DNA of 64,000 nt from Taibaiella sp. (GTDB lineage Bacteria > Bacteroidota > Bacteroidia > Chitinophagales > Chitinophagaceae): assembly GCA_021740995.1 (NCBI GenBank), contig JAIOYR010000006.1, forward strand, positions 1 to 64,000, written 5' to 3'. The notes below the pieces were generated by a model. It worked only from the letters and a program-made list of their open reading frames with translations. It was not told the origin of the DNA and did not search any database. Position numbers and translations under genes: made by a program. Positions 56,528 through 64,000 of this stretch are shown here, piece after piece. The number at the start of each line of letters is the position of its first letter. Position 1 is the first letter of the stretch.

Positions 56528-57082
56528 ATGAAAAGAACAATCCTTACACTTAGCTTCTTTGTTGCAGGAGCTACTACTGTTTTTGCACAGAAATATATAA
56601 CACGTACAGCCCGCATTTCTTTCAATGCCACAGCAGCAGGCTCTCCGGAGAACATAGAAGCTGTGAATAATGAAGTAGCCAATATAGTAGATGGCAAAAC
56701 CGGAGACATAATTTTTCAGGTGCCGGTAAAGAGTTTCAAGTTTGAGCGTGCGCTCATGCAGGAGCACTTCAACGAAAACTACATGGAGAGCGATAAGTAT
56801 CCAAAGGCTGATTTCAAAGGTAATTTCGGCAACATTGCAGAGCTCAATTTTGCAAAAGATGGTACTTACGAAACCAAAGTTGCCGGTAAACTCACCATTC
56901 ATGGTGTCACTAATGAGGTGAATGTGCCTGGTACTGTTACTGTGAAAGGCGGTAGCGTATTGCTGAAAGCAAAATTCAAAGTAAAACTGCAGGACTATAA
57001 AATAGCCATACCGGGTGTGGTAGCCGACAAAGTGGCTAAAGAAGCCGTTATATCGCTGGAAAGCAGCATGACACAAAAATAA
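56528..57082 (+). CDS. YceI-family protein
   Basis: 184 aa; secreted; FERALMQEHFNENYMESDKYPKADFKGNFGNI...KLTIHGVTNEVNVPGTVTVKGG. Confidence 0.88.
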   Translation: MKRTILTLSFFVAGATTVFAQKYITRTARISFNATAAGSPENIEAVNNEVANIVDGKTGDIIFQVPVKSFKFERALMQEHFNENYMESDKYPKADFKGNFGNIAELNFAKDGTYETKVAGKLTIHGVTNEVNVPGTVTVKGGSVLLKAKFKVKLQDYKIAIPGVVADKVAKEAVISLESSMTQK

Positions 57083-57111
57083 TTTACACACACTATTTTC
57101 AACGTAACATT

Positions 57112-58038
57112 ATGCGCAAAGCATTTATACTTTCCTTTCTTTTTGCTTGTAGCACGGCAGCTAGCTATGCTCAGGCCGACAAACTGATGGCTGAGCTCGA
57201 CGAGCCGGCTACCAATAAAAAAGAAGATGTTTCAGCTACTTTCAAAGCTACCCGTATTATCAACAGCAGCAGCGTAGAAAATCTGGCAGCAGGTGTGCTC
57301 GACTTCCGTATACTCCACCGCTTCGGTAGGGTCAGCGACGGTTTTGATAATGCTTTTGGTTTTGACAATGCTACTACCCGTATAGGGCTCGATTATGGCA
57401 TCACCAAATGGCTGATGGTAGGCATAGGGCACAATACCCTTTACAAAGCCAATGATGGTTTCGTAAAGGCAAAGCTGCTTCCTCAGCAGAATAATGGTAT
57501 ACCCATCACCCTCTCTTATTTGGGCGGTATCAATGCCACCGGCGATAAAGCGCCACCCGTACCACCTGGTACTGAGTACTTTTTCACGCACCGTTTATCC
57601 TATACCCATCAGTTGCTTATAGCCCGTAAGTTCAGCAACCGTATATCATTACAGTTGATGCCTACTGTCATTCACCAAAATCTGGTAGACAGCAGTAAGT
57701 ATTCCAACACTACCTATGCTATAGGTGTAGGTGGCAGGGTGAAGGTGAGCAAGCGCATGGCAATTACCGGAGAGTACTACTACCGTGCCAATAATGCGGA
57801 TATGCTTTCTTATGGCGTCAAAACCTACAACTCTTTATCGCTGGGCGCAGAGATAGAAACAGGTGGCCACGTATTTCAGTTGTTTTTCTCCAATTCGCTG
57901 GGCATTACCGAGCGTGCATTTGTAACCCAAACTACCGATACATGGGAGAAAGGTCAATTGCACTTTGGCTTCAACATCTCCAGAGTATTCACTGTAGTAA
58001 AGCCTAAAGAATTCCGCGGCGACGCTAAGAAGTGGTAA
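57112..58038 (+). CDS. DUF5777-family beta-barrel protein
   Basis: 308 aa; FKATRIINSSSVENLAAGVLDFRILHRFGRVSDGFDNAFGFDNATTRIGLDYGITKWLMVGIG. Confidence 0.82.
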   Translation: MRKAFILSFLFACSTAASYAQADKLMAELDEPATNKKEDVSATFKATRIINSSSVENLAAGVLDFRILHRFGRVSDGFDNAFGFDNATTRIGLDYGITKWLMVGIGHNTLYKANDGFVKAKLLPQQNNGIPITLSYLGGINATGDKAPPVPPGTEYFFTHRLSYTHQLLIARKFSNRISLQLMPTVIHQNLVDSSKYSNTTYAIGVGGRVKVSKRMAITGEYYYRANNADMLSYGVKTYNSLSLGAEIETGGHVFQLFFSNSLGITERAFVTQTTDTWEKGQLHFGFNISRVFTVVKPKEFRGDAKKW

Positions 58039-58139
58039 ATGACATACACTACACCTCGCAGATTTGAAGACGCAATCACAGCGAGGTATAGTGCAAATGA
58101 TTGTAGAATCAGCAATTTGTCATTGTATTCATCCCCCCA

Positions 58140-59975
58140 TCACCGCACCTTAAACTCATCCTTCCAGATATTTACAGAGGCTGCGCGCCATATTTGTAGT
58201 GCATCGGGAACAGTTAGTGTTTTTGCACTTAGCTGCGCCAGTAGTGCAGCACTCTGGGCCGATGTTAGTGTTTGCCTCGATTTGAATTGCGCCGTTACCC
58301 ACTGTTCATCGCGGTAAAGTGCATCTATCAGCGGAGTATAAAATCCTATCTTATCAGTGCGGCTATACACACTTTCGGGCAGGTATTGTTTGCAGGATTC
58401 TCTGAGCAGGTATTTCCTCAATCCATGTTTCAGGAAGTCTGACGACCTTATGGTGGCTACATGCTCTGCTATGCGATGATCCAGAAATGGCATACGACCT
58501 TCTATGCTGTTTGCCATGCCATTGCGGTCGTCATAGTGTACCAGGTGTGGAATGTGCACACCATATATACTCTCGCGCCACACATCGTAGGGTATGCTGT
58601 AGTCGTAAAGCGATACCAGTTTATTATTCACACCATTGAGCAGGGAGGGCTCTATAATTCCCCTCCTTTTTACACGCGACTTGTTACGTAGTATGAACTC
58701 CAGTCCAGGCGAAAAAAACTGTAGCATGATGCGCAGCATATAAGATCTGCCCAGGTTCATTTCCTTCAGATTTTCGCGGAACATACCCAGTTTCATAGAG
58801 GTCATCTGTTGCAGCAATATAGCCTGTGCCATATTGTTGTAGCCAAAGAAAAGCTCATCGGCACCCTGTCCATTAAGTATTACTTTTATGCCTGCGTCGG
58901 CTGCCATCTTCATCAGGAATCCGTGTGCCATGATTGAAGGGTCGCCAAAGGGTTCTTCCTGTATGTTGATATAGCGGCTGAGGTCATTTTTTATAGACAG
59001 CTCGTCCAGGTTTTTTCGGTGTACTATGAAGTTGCCTTTTTTGTTCATAGCTATTACCGCATCTACGTACTTCGATTCATCGTAGCGGCTGCCGGGAGCC
59101 TGTGCAGTAAAGATGTGAATGTCTTTATCGTAGTAGGTAGATAGCACACCTGCTATTATCGACGAATCTATGCCTCCTGAGAGGGTAATGCCTACCGGCA
59201 CATCTGCCAGTGTTTGCGAGAGTACTCCTTCTACTATGCAGTCGTGTAGTTTTTTCTTTGCTACTTCGTCAAATGGTCTTTTTTCCTTTTCTTTTATCTC
59301 CGGCAGATACCAGTATTTGTGCGCTGTTAGTGTCTGGTCCTGATTGCTCAGCCAGCAATAGCTGCCCTGCGGAAAATGTTTTATGTCACCAAAAAAGGTA
59401 TGGGCACCCAGATGCCCGTAGTTGCCCAGAGCCAGATATTCTACTACGGCTGTTGGGTCGGCTGTTGGTTGTTCGCCCCTGCCTATAAGCGGTTTTACTT
59501 CGCTGGCAAGCAGCCATGCATCTGCAACCTTTCTTACGTACAATGGCTTTTGTCCGTATCGGTCGCGGCTTATGAATGCACGCTGCGCCTCGTTGTCCCA
59601 AATAATGATTGCCCACATGCCCACCATTTCGGTCAACATTTTTTCCTGCATCTGTGCAAACAGCTCTATGATGGTCTCTGTATCAGAATGTCCGCGAAAG
59701 GTGTGAGTGGGGAGATGTCTTTTTCTTAATTCCAGATGGTTGTATATCTCGCCATTAAATACAATGGTATACCTGCCGCACGACGAGGTCATGGGCTGAT
59801 GTCCCAGCTCCGAAAGCTCCAGAATAGACAGTCTGCGGTGTAGCAGCGATACCTGCTCCTGATTGTAAATACCCGTATCGTCCGGTCCGCGATGTTGCAG
59901 CAATACACCGGCATTTTTGCAAAACCCAAGTCCGTTATCCTTGCTGCGACCAATATATCCGGCTATTCCACACAT
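58140..59975 (-). CDS. asnB: Asparagine synthase (glutamine-hydrolysing)
   Basis: 611 aa; MCGIAGYIGR..., LQHRGPDDTGIYNQEQVSLLHRRLSI, GITLSGGIDSSIIAGVLS. Confidence 0.95.
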   Translation of the reverse strand: MCGIAGYIGRSKDNGLGFCKNAGVLLQHRGPDDTGIYNQEQVSLLHRRLSILELSELGHQPMTSSCGRYTIVFNGEIYNHLELRKRHLPTHTFRGHSDTETIIELFAQMQEKMLTEMVGMWAIIIWDNEAQRAFISRDRYGQKPLYVRKVADAWLLASEVKPLIGRGEQPTADPTAVVEYLALGNYGHLGAHTFFGDIKHFPQGSYCWLSNQDQTLTAHKYWYLPEIKEKEKRPFDEVAKKKLHDCIVEGVLSQTLADVPVGITLSGGIDSSIIAGVLSTYYDKDIHIFTAQAPGSRYDESKYVDAVIAMNKKGNFIVHRKNLDELSIKNDLSRYINIQEEPFGDPSIMAHGFLMKMAADAGIKVILNGQGADELFFGYNNMAQAILLQQMTSMKLGMFRENLKEMNLGRSYMLRIMLQFFSPGLEFILRNKSRVKRRGIIEPSLLNGVNNKLVSLYDYSIPYDVWRESIYGVHIPHLVHYDDRNGMANSIEGRMPFLDHRIAEHVATIRSSDFLKHGLRKYLLRESCKQYLPESVYSRTDKIGFYTPLIDALYRDEQWVTAQFKSRQTLTSAQSAALLAQLSAKTLTVPDALQIWRAASVNIWKDEFKVR

Positions 59976-60183
59976 GCTTTTCAGTTATTTGCCGAAAGTA
60001 AAAAAATTTACCCATACCGAAGCAAAGTAGCTGAAATTGGGCCTGCACAGGCCTCAGCAGGCGAACCCAAAATAGCGGACGGCAGGAGCCGGCGATACAG
60101 AAAGGTATGTCAAAAAGTGTGTGCTTATAATCAAATTAATACAACCCATAGAAAGGCCTTGTTATATTTTCAGAATATAGTAT

Positions 60184-60191
60184 TAGCTTTG
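60184..60191 (+). promoter_or_regulatory. -7 box TAGCTTTG upstream of the fluoride riboswitch
   Basis: Perfect TAnnTTTG 9 nt before the riboswitch P1 stem. Confidence 0.6.
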
Positions 60192-60200
60192 CCTCCATTA

Positions 60201-60255
60201 CAGGAAATGGTGTCTTCCTGAACCAACCGCTTCTCCAAAGCTAATGGCGCCTACA
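60201..60255 (+). ncRNA. Fluoride riboswitch (crcB motif)
   Basis: CAGGAAATGGTGTCTTCCTGAACCAACCGCTTCTCCAAAGCTAATGGCGCCTACA: stem CAGGAA/TTCCTG, stem GCTT/AAGC, pseudoknot GGTGTC/GGCGCC, conserved CTAATGG..CCTAC 3' end. Confidence 0.9.
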
Positions 60256-60298
60256 ATTTAACTGATGGTAATTGCCGTCGTAATAGTTATTTGTAGGT

Positions 60299-61615
60299 AT
60301 GAAAAAAATACAAAATTCTTTCGAACAGCTTTTCATCGCCCGTCATATCCTAAAATGGATAGCGATTGTTACGCCTGTGTCCGTAATTGTGGGGTCTATA
60401 GTAGCCTTTTTTCTTTGGTTATTAGACGCAGCAACTAAATTCCGATGGCAACACCAGTGGCTGCTGTTTTTACTACCCATCGCAGGTATAGGTATCCATT
60501 TTTTGTACAAGCGCTGGGGAAAGAGCGCTGATGCTGGTAGTAACCTCATTATGGACGAGATACATCAGCCACAGGTCGGTGTTCCTGTACGAATGACCCC
60601 ACTAATTCTGATTACAACTGTGATTACACACCTCTTTGGCGGCTCAGCAGGCCGGGAGGGTACCGCAGTGCAAATAGGAGGCAGTGTGGCGAGCCTGCTG
60701 GGCAAATGGTTCAGACTGTCGAAAGAAGATGTGCGTATTATCCTCATGGCTGGTGTCGCTGCAGGTTTTGGGGCGGTATTCGGAACACCGCTAACTGGTG
60801 CCATTTTTGCCCTGGAGTTCCTCGCTATTGGCCGTATCAAATATGATGCATTGATTCCGTGTCTGATGGCCAGCATATTGGCCGATGTTGTGTGCGGTGC
60901 GTGGGGTATACATCATACTGAATATCAGATATTATTCTCCGGTTCAAAATCTTTTACGTTTCCATTTATTCACTTCGATTTTCTGTTGTTTGCCAAAGTT
61001 GCATTTGCTGGGCTTGCGTTTGGCTTATCGGCTTATATGTTCTCCTTTTTGTCTCACAGTATAAAACACTATGCCCATCGGCTTATTAAGACCCGAAGAT
61101 GGCTTATCCCGGCATTTGGCGGAAGCATCATTATTCTACTTACACTTTTACTGAATACACAGGATTATTTAGGTTTAGGGGTAACTTCAATTTACCCCGA
61201 TGGAGCTTCTATAGTAAACGCGTTTAAGCAGGGCGGGGTTACTGAGTGGAGCTGGCTGTGGAAGCTGTTGTTTACTGCTATCACGCTCGGTGCAGGATTT
61301 AAAGGAGGTGAAGTTACCCCTCTGTTTTTTATAGGTGCAGCTCTGGGTAATACAATTGCGGTGATTACCGGTGCCCCGGTTGACCTTTTTGCAGGCCTGG
61401 GTTTTGTAGCAGTATTTGCCGGTGCTACCAACACTCCTTTGGCATGTATTATAATGGGCATAGAGCTATTCGGTACTGAAAATGTACTCTATTTTGCGGT
61501 TGCCTGTTTTATAGCCTATTCATTTAGCGGGCATTCGGGAATATATACGGCGCAACGGGTTGCGGTTACCAAGCCCGGCAGTAAAAATCTTCCTCCGGAT
61601 AGTCTTCTGCCTTAG
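60299..61615 (+). CDS. CLC-family transporter, probable F-/H+ antiporter (CLC-F)
   Basis: 438 aa; [56 protein letters not shown]; preceded by the fluoride riboswitch. Confidence 0.9.
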   Translation: MKKIQNSFEQLFIARHILKWIAIVTPVSVIVGSIVAFFLWLLDAATKFRWQHQWLLFLLPIAGIGIHFLYKRWGKSADAGSNLIMDEIHQPQVGVPVRMTPLILITTVITHLFGGSAGREGTAVQIGGSVASLLGKWFRLSKEDVRIILMAGVAAGFGAVFGTPLTGAIFALEFLAIGRIKYDALIPCLMASILADVVCGAWGIHHTEYQILFSGSKSFTFPFIHFDFLLFAKVAFAGLAFGLSAYMFSFLSHSIKHYAHRLIKTRRWLIPAFGGSIIILLTLLLNTQDYLGLGVTSIYPDGASIVNAFKQGGVTEWSWLWKLLFTAITLGAGFKGGEVTPLFFIGAALGNTIAVITGAPVDLFAGLGFVAVFAGATNTPLACIIMGIELFGTENVLYFAVACFIAYSFSGHSGIYTAQRVAVTKPGSKNLPPDSLLP

Positions 61616-61746
61616 AAATGATGCCCCAAAAGCTGTTGCAAATGCACAATACCATTACATATCCTCCGTATTATTTGCAGTCCGTAAAGCTATTCGTGTG
61701 TACATTTGAAGCCATAATAATTATTACAGGTAATTTGGGTTAATAT

Positions 61747-64000
61747 ATGAAGCATAAAATTGTAGTGTCCATCGGTCTTGTTTTGCTATCTGCCCTATCG
61801 CAGGCACAGCAGGTGCGCCCTGCACCGTCGGGTGCCATTTATCACGAGATAGCACAGATGCGCAATCTGGTAAATGTACTCTATGTAGCCGCTCACCCCG
61901 ACGATGAAAACACACGGCTGCTTGCTTACCTGGTCAACGACCAGCATATACGTACCGGCTACCTGTCGCTGACCCGCGGTGACGGTGGACAAAACCTGCT
62001 GGGCAGCGAGCAGGGCGAGGCACTGGGTCTTATACGCACGCATGAGCTCATAGAGGCGCGCAAGCTCGATGGGGCTGCGCAGTTCTTTACCCGCGCAGTG
62101 GACTTCGGTTTTTCCAAAACGCACGAAGAGACCTTTAAGCACTGGCCCCGAAACACGCTTGCCAGTGATGCGGCATGGGTTATGCGCCGTTTCCGGCCCG
62201 ATGTGGTTATCTGCCGCTTCCCGCCCGATACTATGGCAGGCCACGGGCAGCACGCAGCCTCAGCTATCATTGCCGAAATGGCGTTCAGGGATTCCGGCGA
62301 CCCCAAGCATAATAGCTACCAGCAGCGATACTACCCTGCCTGGAAGCCCAAACGCCTGCTGCTCAATACTTACAAATTTGGCAGCCGCAACACTACCTCC
62401 GAAGACCAGTACAAGCTGCAGGTGGGGCAATATGTACCTGCTATGGGTATGGGCGTAGGCGAGCTGGCAGGGCAAAGCCGCAGCATACACAAGAGTCAGG
62501 GTGCGGGTACGCCCAGCGTGCCGGGCATGCAGACCGAGTACTTCAAACTGGTAGCCGGCGATAGCTTTTCTACATCCATATTTGATGGTATAGATATCAC
62601 CTGGAACAGGGTAGGCCGCCCCGATATAGGCACCGACCTGCAACAGGTATTACAACACTTCGACTTTCTGCACCCCGATGCCAGCATACCTGCCCTCATG
62701 GCCATAAGGAAGAAAATAGCTGAGGTAAAAGACAGCTACTGGCGCCACCTGAAACTGGAAGAGGTAGACAAAACAATACTACACTGTGCGGGCGTAATGG
62801 CAGAGCTGTATGCCAAACAGCCTGAAGCAGTAAGGGGAGAAGTTTTGCCCTTTACCCTTAGGGTGATATCCCGTTCTGCTACTCCCGTCATGCTTACACA
62901 AATCCGTTGGGGCAATGCAGACTCTTCGCTTAGCCTGCAACTGTCAAATGACACCTTGCACAGCTTTGAGCACAACATTAGCATACCTGCTAATGCCGAC
63001 CTTACGCAACCTTACTGGCTCCGCTACCTGTCTGACAACGGTGCGCTATATGTGCAGCCCGACGATACATCGGCAGGGCTGCCACAAACCCCCAATACAC
63101 TGCAGGCTACTATCCGGCTGGTGATATCGGGCGAATCCTTTGATATGAAGGTGCCGCTATCTTACAAAAAGCTGGACCCTGTAAAGGGCGACATAGTAGA
63201 GCAACTGCGCATAGTACCCGATGCCACACTGGAGTTTCGGAACAGCCTGCTCATAGCCAAAGCCGATGGCTCAGTACATGCCGATGTGCGCATACATGCT
63301 TACAAAGACATCAGTGGTGTAGCGCTCAATATCACATCTGATATATCAGAGGGCAAGTCTGTTTTTACTGCTATTATAAGTCTTAAAAAAGGCGCGGATA
63401 CCTTCATTCCCATAGACATCAAAGCCACACCGGGCATCCGTGCTCAAGACCATTACCTCACACCATCACTTTCCCTGCCCGATGTGGGCGCGCTGCATCT
63501 GGTGCAATACAATCACCTGCCCACACTACAATACTTCTCACGGCCATTTGCCAAGGTGCTGCAACCCAGCTGGAAGTGTACTGCAAAGCGCATAGGGTTT
63601 GTAGAGGGTGCAGGCGACTTTGCACCCAATCTGCTGCGACTGGCCGGTATGGATGTAGATGTGCTCAAAGAAAGTGACTTCAACGATGTCGCCAATCTGA
63701 AAAAGTATGATGCCATCATAACCGGTATACGGGCGGTGAATGCCGAAAAACGCATGTCGCTGTGGCTGCCTATGCTGTTGCAATATGCTGCCAACGGTGG
63801 TACACTCATCATGCAGTACAATACCCTGCAGGATATGGCTACCACAGATCTGGGACCCTACCCGATGAAGCTATCTGCAAAGCGGGTGACGGAAGAAGAT
63901 GCGGCTGTAACCCTCTTAAACCCAGCGCACAGATTGCTCAACTACCCGAACAAAATAAGCAAGGATGATTTTAGTGCCTGGGTGCAGGAGCGTGGATTGT
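61747..64000 (+). CDS. PIG-L family deacetylase (3' truncated by window edge; absent from ORF track)
   Basis: Open frame from ATG 61747: MKHKIVVSIGLVLLSALSQAQQ...VLYVAAHPDDENTRLLAYLVNDQHIRTGYLSLTRGDGGQNLLG... Confidence 0.92.
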   Translation, partial: MKHKIVVSIGLVLLSALSQAQQVRPAPSGAIYHEIAQMRNLVNVLYVAAHPDDENTRLLAYLVNDQHIRTGYLSLTRGDGGQNLLGSEQGEALGLIRTHELIEARKLDGAAQFFTRAVDFGFSKTHEETFKHWPRNTLASDAAWVMRRFRPDVVICRFPPDTMAGHGQHAASAIIAEMAFRDSGDPKHNSYQQRYYPAWKPKRLLLNTYKFGSRNTTSEDQYKLQVGQYVPAMGMGVGELAGQSRSIHKSQGAGTPSVPGMQTEYFKLVAGDSFSTSIFDGIDITWNRVGRPDIGTDLQQVLQHFDFLHPDASIPALMAIRKKIAEVKDSYWRHLKLEEVDKTILHCAGVMAELYAKQPEAVRGEVLPFTLRVISRSATPVMLTQIRWGNADSSLSLQLSNDTLHSFEHNISIPANADLTQPYWLRYLSDNGALYVQPDDTSAGLPQTPNTLQATIRLVISGESFDMKVPLSYKKLDPVKGDIVEQLRIVPDATLEFRNSLLIAKADGSVHADVRIHAYKDISGVALNITSDISEGKSVFTAIISLKKGADTFIPIDIKATPGIRAQDHYLTPSLSLPDVGALHLVQYNHLPTLQYFSRPFAKVLQPSWKCTAKRIGFVEGAGDFAPNLLRLAGMDVDVLKESDFNDVANLKKYDAIITGIRAVNAEKRMSLWLPMLLQYAANGGTLIMQYNTLQDMATTDLGPYPMKLSAKRVTEEDAAVTLLNPAHRLLNYPNKISKDDFSAWVQERGL

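Overview
This 64 kb window is chromosomal DNA from a member of the Bacteroidota, probably Chitinophagales-like. The basis is recurrent TAnnTTTG -7 promoter boxes, a TonB-dependent receptor with a carboxypeptidase-like N-terminus, T9SS sorting domains and an S46 dipeptidyl-peptidase. Housekeeping content: groES-groEL, acs, korA, yceD-rpmF-plsX, a TrmH-type methyltransferase, trxA, asnB and ahpC/ahpD-like genes. Accessory content: (1) a ~7.8 kb metalloid (arsenic-type) resistance island at 38.5-46.3 kb. It combines a HesB-like protein, two ArsR regulators, a thioredoxin, an ArsP-like permease, a DUF6428-like protein, Acr3, a metallophosphoesterase, a Cys-tailed lipoprotein and an FtsX/MacB-type ABC transporter. 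It has two distinct operator families, and vicinal Cys-Cys motifs recur in its proteins. (2) A stand-alone Pls/PosA-type NRPS (A-T-TM plus three tandem LbH domains), a candidate homo-poly(amino acid) synthetase. (3) A fluoride riboswitch in front of a CLC-F-type antiporter. (4) Several toxin-antitoxin loci: HicAB, HigBA, a PIN pair and an orphan HigA. (5) A 22-bp inverted repeat that forms the 3' end of a short secreted-protein ORF. (6) A relic of a T9SS C-terminal domain, and two micro-ORFs missing from the supplied ORF track. No tRNA, rRNA, CRISPR array or IS transposase was recognised. All calls come from reading the sequence by eye; no database search was run.
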